64,000 nt of DNA from Symbiodinium natans (GCA_905221605.1 CAJNDS010000001.1:3332987-3396986), one strand, 5' to 3'; numbered from the stretch's first letter, positions 1 to 9,393 are shown. Made by a program: numbers and translations. Notes: generated by a model not told the origin, from the sequence alone.

Positions 1-827
1 AAGTCCTGGTCGGGGGCCCCATGGACTTGCTTGGGCTCAGGGGTCCGAGGATTTGTTTTCTGTTTTTCTTTTTTTGAGGGGGGTTGGGGGGGGTTGGGGG
101 GGGGGGGGGGGGGGGGGGGGGTGGGGTTTTAGGGCTTAGGGTTTGGAGTTTTCCGGGTTGTTGTTAAGGGTTTGGGGGTCAGGGTTTCTGGACTTCCCCC
201 CCGAATTCCGATGACTTGCGGAGGGCGCTTCTAGGCCTCTAGGCCTTAAAACCTTAAACCCTAAACCCCAAAGCTCAAACCCCAACCCAAACAGTACACC
301 CTAAACCCTAAACAATAAGCCCTGAACTGGACGTAGAGGGTTTCAGGGCACAGCCCAGTCTTCAGATTCTCTGGGGGGGGGGGGGGGGTGAAGTTGGAGC
401 CCTGGGCGCTGAGTTTGTTTAGGGTTTAGGGTTCAGGGTTTAGGGTTGAGGGTTTAGGGTTTAGGGTTGGGGCTTTCATTAGGGTGTTTGTATAGAGCTC
501 TTAGAATAGGGGGTTCTAGGGCTTAGGGTTTCGGGTTAACCTTGTTGTTTCGGGACTCGAAGTATGGGCCCTTATTCTAAACAGCGTTGTTCGTGTTTAA
601 GATTCAGGGCTCAGCTAAACCCTATAAACCCTATAAACCCTATAGACCGTATAAACCCTCTAAACTCTCTAAACCCTAGAAACCCTAGAAACCCTATAAA
701 CCCTGCAAACCCTATAAACCCTATAAACCCTCAACCGGTTGGTTGAAGCCCTTGTGATGACACCTGCCAATCCCTTCAGGTTCCGTGATGCCCGTTCAGG
801 TGCGTGGAGGTGGGAGGGCACACGCTT
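1..827. other. Array-rich intergenic or intronic stretch
   Basis: No complete gene is visible. It holds a G run at about 92-121, another at 373-388, and degenerate telomere-type arrays: C-rich at 246-328, G-rich at 413-475, and C-rich at 612-735 with the variant unit CCCTATAAA. The island 780-832, after an acceptor-like cccttcag, is open as a 17-residue stretch (FRDARSGAWRWEGTRLK) and is bracketed by a C-rich array on the left and a G-rich one on the right. It could be an exon, but it is too short to prove. Confidence 0.6.
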
Positions 828-957
828 GAAGAGTTTAGGGTTTAGGGTTTAGGGTTTGGGTTTAGGGGTTTAGGGGTTTAGGGGTTTCGGGGTTTCGGGG
901 TTTCGGGGTTTAGGGGTTTAGGGGTTTCGGGGTTTCGGGGTTTAGGGTTTAGGGCTT
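828..957 (+). repeat. G-rich telomere-type array, GGGGTTT variants
   Basis: Tandem TTTAGGG units pass into 8-nt GGGTTTAG and GGGTTTCG forms. The variants are clustered, as expected from local slippage or copying. Confidence 0.9.
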
Positions 958-2208
958 TGGGGCTTCGGGTGTTTCAGGTTTCAAAGGTCTCGCAAAAGTC
1001 AAAAATCGTGAGGGATGCTTGGGGTAACGGAATCTTGATCTGCGTGTTTCAAGGCTTCAAGGTCATCCTTGTACGGAGATCTTCCCTCCGAGCACTTCCC
1101 GAAGGGATTTGTAGGCAGAGACGCATGGTGAGAGGCACGTCGTGGCAGATACAACTTCGAGGGAAGGATGAGGAAAAACGAGTGAGAGCAGCAAAGCTCT
1201 GCTTGGTAAGGGTCCAGGGAACCCTACACACTACACCCTAAACCCCTAAACCCGAAACCCTAAACCCTAAACCCTAAACCCTAAACCCTAAACCATCGAA
1301 GGACCCCCGAGTCGCTACACAAGGTCATGCGGTCCTTTTGTGGCGGTCTTTGACCCGCCAACCCTGGACCCGAAACCCTTGAACGGGTTTAGGGTTTAGG
1401 GTTTAGGGTTTAGGGCTGAGGGCCCGAAACCCTTGCGCCCCTGCAATAGGGCTGAGGGCCCGAAACTCTTGAGCTCCTGTAAAAAAGCGCGGCCCTCAAT
1501 CTCAACCATTTGGGAATTCCTTAACTCACAGCTCTAACCCCTTAAGGGGGGCGAACCTCAGCCCATATTTCATGAGTGCTCAACCCTAAACCCCTTCGGC
1601 CTCCGGGCTTAGGGGTTGAGAGTCGGTTTAGGGTTTAGTGTTTAGGGTTTAGGGTTTAGGGTTAGGGTTAGGGTTTAGGGTTTAGGGTTTAGGGTTTAGG
1701 GTTTAGGGTTGAGGGTGCTAAACCCCCAACTACTAATCGCCAAAAGCCTCTTCCCCCTGAGGGCGCTGGTTCTGCGCCATGCTCGGAAGCCTCACAGGCG
1801 ACGACGGAGGCCCCTGTGGAAGCAAGTTTCTGGTGTGACCCAAACCCTAAACCCTAAACCCTAAACCCCAAACCCCAAACCCTAAACCCTAAACCCTAAG
1901 ATGCTTGGGGTTGGGGCGAGATAGGTTCAGGGGAGACAGGGGTTCGGTTTAGGGCTTCGGGCTCAGGGCTTTTGGGCCTAGATATCGGGCTGTAGGTTTT
2001 GCAGCTTGCGGGCAGAAGTTGTTCAGAGCTTGCCATTTACAAATGGGGCTGGTCCATGCCTTACACGCACACGGAGGCGCATCCCGCCCGTTCCCACAAC
2101 TCAAAGCCATCGACCCAGCCGCACGAAGACTCTCGCACTCTTTATGGCCTTCCTACAGCCGGAAGCACTCGAAGTTGGATCTTCCGCTCCCTAAACCCTA
2201 AACCCTGA
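958..2208. other. Array-rich stretch with exon-like islands
   Basis: C-rich arrays lie at 1216-1293 and 1841-1898 and a G-rich array at 1623-1712. A short sequence (gggctgagggcccgaaac) is repeated at about 1407 and 1449. An island near 1800 follows a cacag acceptor-like site and reads ATTEAPVEASFWCDP, which is protein-like but unproven. No complete gene is seen. Confidence 0.5.
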
Positions 2209-2322
2209 GCCCCCCCCCCCCCCCTCCCCCCTCCCCCAGCCCGAAGGCCCTAACAACTCCCCCCCGAAGCAGCCCCAACGACTTCAAGGCCTAAAGCCCG
2301 AAAACTGAGAACAAGGGACAAA

Positions 2323-2429
2323 TAACTACTATTTGCTTAGGAGCCCCCCACCAAATGAATCGACAAATCCTTATAAGGGCAATGTGGGGATATGTTTTGT
2401 GTTGGGGGGTGTTAAGCAAGTAGTAGGTC
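2323..2429. repeat. Small inverted-repeat element, family 1, copy 1
   Basis: The left arm (2323-2352) and right arm (2401-2428) are imperfect inverted repeats around the core TTGCTTA(A/G)GA(A/G)CCCCC, with TACTA outside it. The same arms and an internal ggcaat motif recur at 8205-8320 and 10717-10921. This is the form of a MITE. No coding sequence is present. Confidence 0.65.
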
Positions 2430-2530
2430 ATCCTAAAACGAGCCTTAATGCCCGACATTTGAACACCCAAAAGTGCTGAAAGTCTAAACTTAAACCCTAA
2501 GCACCCTCAAGTATCCCAAAACTCCCAAAG

Positions 2531-3680
2531 CTCTTCAACTGCCATTGTTGACGGGGACGCAACCCCACGCATCATGGCCCCTTGGTCTCTCAACTGCAAT
2601 TCTTGACGGAGACACAACCCCACGCAGCACAAGCATCATGGCCCCTTGTTCTCTCAACTGCAATTCTTGACAGGAACACAAACCCGCGCATCACCAGCAT
2701 CATGGCCCCTTGTTGGCCCTTGTTCTCTCAACTGCAATTGTTGACGGGGACACAACCCCGCGCATCACCGGCATCATGGCCCCTTGTTCTCTCAACTGGA
2801 ATTGTTGACAGGACACAAACGCATCACCAGCATCATGGCCCCTTGTTCTTTCAACTGCAATTGTTGACGGGGACACAACCCCACGCATCACCAGCATCAT
2901 GCCCCCTTGTTCTCTCAACTGGGACACAACCCCGCGCATCACCAGCATCATGGCCCCTTGTTCTCTCAACTGGAATTGTTGGCCGCGGACACAGTCCCAC
3001 GCATCACCAGCATCATGGCCCCTGGTTCTCTCAACTGGGACACAACCCCCGCGCATCACCGGCGTCATGGCCCCTTGTTCTCTCAACTGGAATTGTTGAT
3101 GGGGACACAACCCCACGCATCATCAGCAGCATGGCCCCTTGTTCTCTCAACTGGAATTGTTGGCGGGGACACAACCCCACACATCACCAGCGTCATGGCC
3201 CGTTGTTCTCTCAACTGGAATTGTTGACGGGGACACAACCCCACGCATCATCAACATCATGGCCCCTTGTTCTCTCAACTGGAATTGTTGGCGGGGACAT
3301 AACCCCACGCATCACCAGCATCATGGCCCCTTGTTCTCTCAACTGGGACACAACCCCCGCGCATCATCAGCAGCATGGCCCCTTGTTCTCTCAACTGGAA
3401 TTGTTGGCGGGGACACAACCCCACGCATCACCAGCATCATGGCCCCTTGTTCTCTCAACTGGAATTGTTGACGGGGGCACAACCCCACGCATCATCAGCA
3501 TCATGGCCCCTTGTTCTCTCAACTGGAATTGTTGGCGGGGACACAACCCCACGCATCACTAGCATCCCCTGGTTCTCTCAACTGGGACACAACCCCGCGC
3601 ATCACCAGCATCATGGCCCCTTGTTCTTTCAACTGCAATTGTTGACGGGGACACAACCCCACGCATCACCAGCATCATGG
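2531..3680 (+). repeat. Minisatellite with 64-bp and 51-bp unit types
   Basis: The long unit is about 64 bp and includes ATGGCCCCTTGTTCTCTCAA, then AATTGTTGACGGGGACACAA. A short unit lacks the 13-bp AATTGTTGACGGG part. The two types alternate over about 18-20 copies. Long reading frames across it, on both strands, are a by-product: 64 is not a multiple of 3 and all frames stay open. The array is flanked by imperfect direct repeats of about 50 bp at roughly 2486-2538 and 3683-3741. Confidence 0.9.
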
Positions 3681-3796
3681 GAAACCCCAAACTTAAAACC
3701 GAAGCACCCTGAAGTAGCCACACACTCCCAAAGCCCTCGAAAATGCTAGAATATAGGGGTCGGAATAATTGCTAATAGTATTCCGTTATGCTACAA

Positions 3797-3799
<3 letters not shown>

Positions 3800-3872
<73 letters not shown>

Positions 3873-3879
3873 CCCCCCC
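3800..3879 (+). repeat. Very long C homopolymer
   Basis: About 70 uninterrupted C (3800-3869), then one T and nine more C. Its length may be an assembly estimate. The G-rich complement could form quadruplexes. Confidence 0.9.
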
Positions 3880-3973
3880 AAAAAAAAGAAAAAGTAAAAC
3901 AAAAACTATGCTAATTCCTCACTAAACCCTGAACCATAAACCCTAAACCCCCCCCCCTATTCTATTTGTTCAG

Positions 3974-4034
3974 GCCCCTAGATTACTTAAGCAGGTTCAT
4001 CTCGGCAGTGTGGCCCACTCCGCGCTGCTCTGAG
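3974..4034 (+). CDS. Possible exon between inverted telomere-type arrays
   Basis: The island follows an acceptor-like tatttgttcag and is open in one frame (PLDYLSRFISAVWPTPRCSE), ending at a G run before the G-rich array at 4065. It is protein-like, with aromatic and hydrophobic spacing, but I recognise no domain. A frame this short is often open by chance. Confidence 0.35.
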
Positions 4035-4255
4035 GGGGGGGAGGGGGGGTTTGAGGGCTTGAGGGGTTTAGGGTTTAGGGTTTGGGGTTTGGGGTTCGGG
4101 GTTTAGGGGTTAGGGCTTAAAGCGTCCAAAATTAGGACCATGGTGTTCATCGTTGCCCTACCTGTAGTTAAGTGTCCATGAACCTCCAAGTGGGCCTTAG
4201 AACATGTGGAGCCCCTAACCCTATATTGTCAAGGGGTTGGCCTGTTAAGCTGCGG

Positions 4256-4318
4256 GGTTTAGGGTTGAGGGTTTAGGGTTGAGGGTTTAGGGTTTAGGGT
4301 TTAGGGTTTAGGGCTTAG
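4256..4318 (+). repeat. G-rich telomere-type array
   Basis: About nine TTTAGGG or TTGAGGG units. The stretch before it (4119-4255) holds half of the GAACCTCCAAG dispersed motif at 4170-4191 and no gene. Confidence 0.85.
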
Positions 4319-4440
4319 GGCAAACTGTGCGCAAGGAGGTGGATCTACTTCGTGAGTCCTCCGGGAACCACGAAGGCTACAATTCAGGTCAACCCGCACA
4401 GATGATCCCACTTGCGGTACCCTTTTTCTCATCCTTTGAA

Positions 4441-4598
4441 GGGTATATATAGGGGATACAGGGTACCTCATTCCCTCATTCCCTAACCCTAAGCCCTAAG
4501 CCCTAAGCCCTAAGCCCTAAGCCCTAAACCCTAAACCCTAACCCTAAACCCTAAACCCTAAACCCTAAACCCTAAACCCTACTAACCATCAGTAAGTA
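4441..4598. repeat. Inverted-repeat element interrupted by a C-rich array
   Basis: The sequence GGGTACCTCATTCCC at about 4463-4482 and CTACTAACCATCAGTAAG at its right end match an uninterrupted element at 41804-41915. Here they are separated by the C-rich array 4484-4580 (CCCTAAG then CCCTAAA units). The array appears to start from the CCC of CATTCCC. Confidence 0.7.
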
Positions 4599-4630
4599 GG
4601 GTGTCAGGTTGGGCGATCTTAAGGTTCCAG

Positions 4631-4695
4631 GATGGCGTGGCTGCCAAGGCCCAACGGAGAAGGAGGCCAATGAGGACCTCCAGCGTATGCTGCAG
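4631..4695 (+). CDS. Possible exon, Glu/Gln-rich helix-like
   Basis: It follows acceptor ggttccag and is open in one frame, ending TEKEANEDLQRMLQ, which looks like an amphipathic helix. A GC donor (gcagga) follows, and a G-rich array starts 17 bp downstream at 4713. The product is unknown. Both ends are chosen from splice-like sites only. Confidence 0.4.
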
Positions 4696-4753
4696 GCAGG
4701 ATGAGCGGGCTGCTTTAGGGTTTAGGGTTTAGGGTTTAGGGTTTAGGGTTTAG

Positions 4754-5340
4754 TGGGGGGGTTGGGGCTTCAAGCGACCTAGGGGGAGGGCTTCTCCGCA
4801 CCTCACAGGACTTCTGAAACCACGGGCGTTTGTGTCTGTTGCCACGATCTGAATGCTCCCATGTGCCATCTGCCTGCGCAGGCAAAGGCCACGAAACGCC
4901 AGGCGCCGGGGGGGGGGGGGGGTGGAGTTTTTTTGGGAGTTCCTTTGCACATTGGCCCTGTCAACTCTCTCTTCACCTAAGGGCTTGCTTTTGGCTTTTC
5001 CCACAGCCCCCAGCCCCCCCACTGCCCCCTCCCCTTTCAAAACTTGGCGTCATGACAGCAAAAGCTCAAGGATTCAGACTCCTGCCCCTGGGGTTGTACT
5101 CCTAAAGGTCCCCCTTAATATACACCTGATATGGCCCTTATACTACCCGATCCTAAAAGCCCAGGGGTTACAACCTTAAGGGTCCAAGGTACCACCCCCC
5201 AGAAAAGCAGCAAGAGTTGGGATGTTCCGCCTGATACGAACAGTCCTTAAATAATGGGCGGGGGGGGGGGGGGGGGGGTACTGGGATCCCTAGAGGACTG
5301 TTAGTATAAGGCGGAACATCCCCACCGAAAACCCTCCTAA
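4754..5340. other. Non-coding stretch with G run and small element
   Basis: It holds a G run at about 4908-4922, pyrimidine-rich sequence with several AG sites near 4880 and 5005, a G run at about 5260-5278, and the inverted-repeat element at 5219-5322. Open frames here follow the base composition. No gene is recognised. Confidence 0.55.
5219..5322. repeat. Small inverted-repeat element, family 2, copy 1
   Basis: The 28-bp arms (5219-5246 and 5295-5322) pair with only two mismatches and begin GGGATGTTCCGCCTGATACG. The loop includes a run of about 18 G. A second copy with the same ends lies at 22447-22521. Confidence 0.75.
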
Positions 5341-5344
5341 GCTC

Positions 5345-5395
5345 TAAATCCTAAACCCTAAACCCGAAACCCTAAACCCTAAACCCTAAACCCAG
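5345..5395 (-). repeat. C-rich telomere-type array
   Basis: About seven CCCTAAA units. It is followed by AAGAATCACAACGAACTGA, a short sequence that also follows a C-rich array at 6169-6191. Confidence 0.85.
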
Positions 5396-5436
5396 GGTAA
5401 GAATCACAACGAACTGAGCCTTTTTCTTCCGGCCAG

Positions 5437-5514
5437 GCATGCGACAGCTCGGAGGCACCGGCCCCAAAGCGAAGCCGACCAAAGGCTAAGGCCGAGGCCA
5501 CCAAAGGCAATGCG
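5437..5514 (+). CDS. Probable phase-0 exon, Ala/Lys-rich
   Basis: A strong pyrimidine tract and acceptor (tttttcttccggccag) precede 26 whole codons, beginning ACDSSEAPAPKRSRPKAKAE. The donor GTTTAG directly follows and is itself the first unit of the G-rich array 5516-5578. Both ends are in phase 0. The peptide is basic and low-complexity, like a nuclear-protein tail. The host gene is unknown. Confidence 0.55.
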
Positions 5515-5515
5515 G

Positions 5516-5578
5516 TTTAGGGTTTAGGGTTTAGGGTTTAGGGTTTAGGGTTTAGGGTTTAGGGTTTAGGGTTTAGGG
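5516..5578 (+). repeat. G-rich array overlapping a donor site
   Basis: Nine nearly perfect TTTAGGG units begin at the GT of the preceding exon's donor. Confidence 0.9.
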
Positions 5579-5696
5579 CTAGCAGGGCCTTTGGTGTTGA
5601 GCCCAGGAGGGAGACTTGCCCGAATCGTCGGCCTTGCGGCCGACGCCAGACCCTGCAACAACGAGCCATCTCTAGCGTACTATTGCACTTGAAACT

Positions 5697-5813
5697 AAAC
5701 CCTAAACGCTAAACCCTAAACCCTAAACCCTAAACCCTAAACCCTAAACCCTAAACCCTAAACCCTAAACCCTAAACCCTAAACCCTAAACCCTAAACCC
5801 TAAACCCTAAACC
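5697..5813 (-). repeat. C-rich telomere-type array, about 16 units
   Basis: Nearly uniform CCCTAAA units with one CGCTAAA variant near the left edge. Confidence 0.92.
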
Positions 5814-6206
5814 TTAGGAGCTGGGTAGGTAACCTTTAACCTTTTGGGTTATATGTAATCCTACCAGAATTGAAAGGTTAACCTTTTTGGTTCAGGGCAC
5901 TCAGCAACTATGAAACACACTGCAGCTGCAATGTCCACTTGTAGGCTTTAGAGTGAGGCGCCGCTGGCTTGCCAGCACACACAAGTCTCCTACGGGCCGG
6001 CCTGGCCTGACAGTGCCTGACACGCGAGAGCGACCGCGAGCGGCAGTGGGGAACTCTGTCAGCGTGGCTCTTGCATGTCTCTCGCCCGTGAGCAGCCGGC
6101 CTTCACCCTAGTGGAGTCCGCCTTCAATAAGCCTTAACCCTACACCCTACACCCTAAACCCTAAACCCAAAGGAAGAGTCATAACGAACTGATCTTATAA
6201 CATACA
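5814..6206. other. Non-coding stretch with AACCTTT inverted motif
   Basis: Sequence 5826-5893 contains AACCTTTAACCTTTT and AAAGGTTAACCTTTTT, echoed at 48826-48895, so it may be a dispersed element. The rest (5894-6135) is GC-rich with no clear gene. A short C-rich array and the AACGAACTGA motif close it. Confidence 0.45.
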
Positions 6207-6331
6207 ACCCTAAACCCTAAACCCTAAATCCCTCAACCCTAAACCCTAAACCCTAAACCCTATAAACCCTAAACCCTAAACCCTAAACCCTAAACTGTTC
6301 AGGCCGGGGGCTCTCTGGCAGTTAATCCCAG

Positions 6332-6405
6332 CAAAGTCCGAAGCGAAAGGTGCCATGCTGGAAAGGATTGCCCAACATGGGGGGGTTGTTCCAAATCGTA
6401 TTTGG
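6332..6405 (+). CDS. Possible Cys/Lys-rich exon
   Basis: It follows taatcccag and is open as KVRSERCHAGKDCPTWGGC and a few more residues up to a donor merging with the G-rich array at about 6400. The C-rich array 6207-6295 lies on the left. The Cys spacing hints at metal binding, but no family is recognised. Confidence 0.35.
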
Positions 6406-6459
6406 GTTTAGGGTTTAGAGTTTAGGGTTTAGGGTGTAGGGTTTAGGGCTTAGGGTTCG

Positions 6460-6945
6460 GGGTTGTATTTTATAGTGTTTGCCCCCCCCTTTTACCTTTC
6501 AAGCAACACCCCTGCAGCCTTAAACCCACAACCCGAAGAGTTAATATCTCTACTCTGTGGTGCTTTACTGTAACTTTAGTTCCTTAGCCTGTTTGGGGTT
6601 TATTGGGTTTCTCAATAAGGCAACTAAAAATTTGGCTTATAGCTACCCCACTACGTGCAGACAAGTCTAATTTCGAACAACCCACAACCCGAGGAGTTAA
6701 TTTCCCTGAGCCCTAACCCCTAAACTCTAAAGAACAACCCCCCAGATGCAATCACGAATCAGCAGCCTGGTTGGGGGTCAAGGCAGGAATGCTGATGTCT
6801 CACACGCCGAGTGGTATGAAGGAACCTAAATAGTACCTGAGTGAGCACACTTTACACTTTTTTAGGATACCATATCCCCCTATAGAACGGAAAGTGCACA
6901 CTCCTTTGGGGCTTCTGAACTCAGCAACTAAGGCAGGCAACCCTG
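6460..6945. other. Non-coding stretch
   Basis: The sequence ACAACCCGA(A/G)GAGTTAAT occurs at about 6527 and again at about 6686, so a short direct repeat brackets about 160 bp. No gene, tRNA or long inverted repeat is seen. Confidence 0.45.
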
Positions 6946-7006
6946 GACCCTAAACCCTAAACCCTAAACCCCAAACCCTATACCCTAAACTCTAAACCCT
7001 AAACCG

Positions 7007-7093
7007 CATCTGCGAGAGCTCTACCAAAAGGGTCTAGGTACGCTGTTGATGGGCAAGATCACCTTGCGGAAGCCACGTTTCAAGTGCTCTGGT
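7007..7093 (+). CDS. Probable exon, basic helical segment
   Basis: A 29-codon open island begins HLRELYQKGLGTLLMGKITL and continues with RKPRFKCSG, strongly protein-like. A C-rich array ends just upstream at about 7005. The G-rich array begins at its right edge, and the exon's last 11 bp (7084-7094) are repeated after the array (7130-7140). No domain is recognised. Confidence 0.45.
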
Positions 7094-7094
7094 A

Positions 7095-7129
7095 CTTAGG
7101 GTCTTAGGGTTTAGGGTTTAGGGTTTAGG
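7095..7129 (+). repeat. G-rich array flanked by 11-bp direct repeats
   Basis: About five TTTAGGG units lie between two copies of GTGCTCTGGTA. This is the form of an insertion with target duplication or of a fill-in repair event. Confidence 0.75.
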
Positions 7130-7140
7130 GTGCTCTGGTA

Positions 7141-8204
7141 TGCTGGGGCCTCCCTTTCAGGATTTGAAGTACTTGTACCCTAAACCCCCACACCCCGAGC
7201 CCCAAATCTCACACCCTCATCCCTAAACCCTTAACCCTGAACCCTAAACCCTAAATAATCCCTAAGCCCTGAGTACGCTTCCGGACAAGCCCCGAACATA
7301 AGCGAGCAGCATTGGCAGGCTTTAGGGAGCTTGTCTAAATTACGATACTTTTCGGGGATTCGATTCTATGATGAGGATACTATATATATATATATGTATA
7401 TGTATGTATATATGTGTGTGTGTGTGTGCATATGTATATCTCGAGAGAGAGAGAGAGAGAGAGAAAAAAAAAATCAAATAAATGAACCAAAAAGGCGCCC
7501 AAAACGCGTCAATAGTTGATGGAGTCCCACCCACTTACTGGCTCTTAGGAGGGAGTTGGAGGGTTCAGGGCTTCGAGGGGTTCCGGGTTTGGCGTTCTGT
7601 AGTATATGCAACTAGGGAACTAGGGTCCCCGTATAATCCCTTGCGGGGAAAATGGAGGGACACATAACACATAAAAAACCCCCAAATTCCCTGTGTAAGA
7701 ACTTGGCAAACTTCTCGTTTATGTATATGGGGGGGGGATGGTGGTGCGGGGTTCCGTTCCCGACCTGCAGTGTAGCAAGCTGAAATATCCCCAGCGTGTC
7801 GTTCGGTATTCAGAATGTCAGGGGTTCAGGGTTTAGGGGTTTGGGGTTTAGGGTTTAGGGTTCAGCATCAGGTTACGTGGTCGGAGTAGTTGCAAGCTTT
7901 CATCATGAGAATCGCGTAGCCGGTATGCAAGCGCCGGTCATACTAACGTAAGGGGACATGGGAGGAATCCCGCGTTTCAGTGAGACACCTTCAAGTCGTG
8001 GTGGTCCCTCTCCTGATGCAGCCTCGCACTCACGTTTCAAAAGGCTCTTGCGCCCCCCGGCTCTTTTGTGGGCTCTCCCTAAACCCTAAACCCTTTAAAC
8101 CCTAAACCCTACAAAGGCCACCTTTTTGTCCCCTCCCCTCGCACCTGGCGACCATTAGTAGGTACCGCAACCAGAACCCTCGTAGACTATGATCTACAAA
8201 CCCA
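7141..8204. other. Microsatellites and non-coding sequence
   Basis: Positions 7379-7436 are (TA)n and TATG-type repeats and 7443-7465 is (GA)n. Short arrays lie at 7177-7260 (C-rich), 7800-7862 (G-rich) and 8078-8112 (C-rich). Reading frames across the microsatellites are artefacts. No gene is recognised. Confidence 0.6.
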
Positions 8205-8320
8205 GACATCTACTATTGCCTAAGAACCCCCAAAAGAATCAAAAACAACAATCCCTATATTACCCTCAACAAGGAATCTTTTTTTTTTGGGGGGGGGTTC
8301 TTAAGCAATTAGTAGACATG
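8205..8320. repeat. Small inverted-repeat element, family 1, copy 2
   Basis: Arms at 8207-8231 and 8293-8320 pair as CATCTACTATTGCCTAAGAA with its inverse. The internal sequence is the reverse complement of the core of copies 1 and 3, so this copy lies in the opposite orientation. Confidence 0.65.
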
Positions 8321-8483
8321 ACTTTGAACAATCCCATGGCCGGTCTTGCGTGTGGACATTGTGACAGATATCCGATATCTGTTTCGCACCCCTACGCTGC
8401 AGCTCCATGCATTACCCTTCAGTTTGGGCAGCTACACTATAGTTCAGGGTTTAGGGTTTACCCAGGACTCAAGATCATGGTTC

Positions 8484-8632
8484 CTTACCCGAAACCCTAA
8501 ACGCTAAACCCTAAACCCTAAACCCGAACCCTAAACCCTAAGCCTTAAACCCTAAGCCCTAAACGCTAAACCCTAAACCCTAAACCCTAAATCCTAAACC
8601 CTAAACCCTAGCCCTAAACCCTAAACCTCCTA
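8484..8632 (-). repeat. C-rich telomere-type array, degenerate
   Basis: About twenty CCCTAAA-type units with variants CCCTAAG, CGCTAAA and CCTTAAA. It ends 14 bp before the acceptor of the B-box exon. Confidence 0.9.
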
Positions 8633-8646
8633 AACCCTTGAGCCAG

Positions 8647-8723
8647 GCCTCCTACATCTGCACTGAGTGCGAGGATGCCCTTTGCTCTCGGTGCTCGGCG
8701 CAGATCCACAGCGCCCTGGCTTG
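8647..8723 (+). CDS. Exon encoding part of a B-box zinc finger
   Basis: The 77-bp island encodes ASYICTECEDALCSRCSAQI followed by HSALAW. The Cys/His spacing C-x2-C-x4-C-x2-C-x4-H, with the LC and IHSA context, matches the second half of B-box zinc fingers, as in plant BBX/CONSTANS-like proteins. B-boxes bind zinc and usually mediate protein interaction in regulators. The acceptor is ttgagccag and the donor (GTTTGG) starts the G-rich array at 8724. A C-rich array precedes the acceptor. Only this exon is identifiable; the rest of the gene is not found nearby. The domain call is firm for so short a piece, but expression is unknown. Confidence 0.65.
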
Positions 8724-8826
8724 GTTTGGGGTTTAGGGTGTAGGGTTTCGGGTTTAGGGTTTAGGGTTCAGGGCCTAGGGTTTAGGGTTTAGGGTTGTGT
8801 AGTTTTGGGTTTCTTCTCTTGCGGAG

Positions 8827-8955
8827 AAGGAACATCACTACGCCCCAGCCCGCTGTGTGCGTTTCACAAATGAGGGCCCCAAGTTTTACCCTCGGATCAG
8901 TATCCAAGATGGGTGCAGAGGCTGGGAGCAGAAGAGCTCATCAACCGTCATCGTA
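8827..8955 (+). CDS. Probable exon of unknown protein
   Basis: After a cttgcggag acceptor-like site, the frame reads KEHHYAPARCVRFTNEGPKF and stays open through YPRISIQDGCRGWEQK and beyond. It looks like a folded-domain segment with spread aromatic, Cys and charged residues. The right end is set at the first GT (gtagga) and is uncertain. No family is recognised. Confidence 0.45.
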
Positions 8956-9216
8956 GGAATATCATGGATATCTATCTGTGGTAGTTGCAATAGTAGCAAT
9001 CATGGTGACCACTTTCGGCAGTTGCGCAAGCTGCGAACTTCGCGAAGACTCCTCAAACCTTATAATATGCAAAACTTCCCTGAAACCCGATACCCCAAAC
9101 CCTGACCTCTAAAGTTGTACCAACTAGTTTACACCCGAAACCCTCCTGAACCCCCTCCCCCCTTAAACCCTAAACCCTACACCCTAAACCCTAAACCCGA
9201 AACCCTAAACCCGCAG

Positions 9217-9295
9217 ATGCTGAGCAGCGATAGCAACAGAGACGATGGCAGGAGTGGGGGCCCGCCAGAACCACACACTCTTTGGGCTCCGCAAG
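9217..9295 (+). CDS. Probable exon, Ser/Asp-rich
   Basis: A C-rich array runs directly into the acceptor (aaacccgcag). The open frame starts MLSSDSNRDDGRSGGPPEPH and ends before a GC donor that leads into the G-rich array at 9300. It looks like a disordered linker. The first ATG could be an internal Met. Confidence 0.4.
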
Positions 9296-9299
9296 GCCC

Positions 9300-9393
9300 G
9301 GGGTTTAGGGTTTAGGGTTTAGGGTTTAGGGTTTAGGGTTTAGGGTTTAGGGTTTAGGGTTTAGGGTTTAGGGTTTAGGGTTTAGGGTTTAGG
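9300..9393 (+). repeat. G-rich telomere-type array, about 13 units
   Basis: Perfect TTTAGGG units. A second G-rich array (9549-9610) follows after about 155 bp of non-coding sequence that holds a G run near 9500. Confidence 0.93.

Noticed and set aside
2582-3749. Long plus- and minus-strand frames (up to 326 codons) over the 2.5-3.7 kb repeat
   Set aside because: The minisatellite lacks stops in all frames. The residues merely restate the 64-bp unit, and unit length is not a multiple of three.
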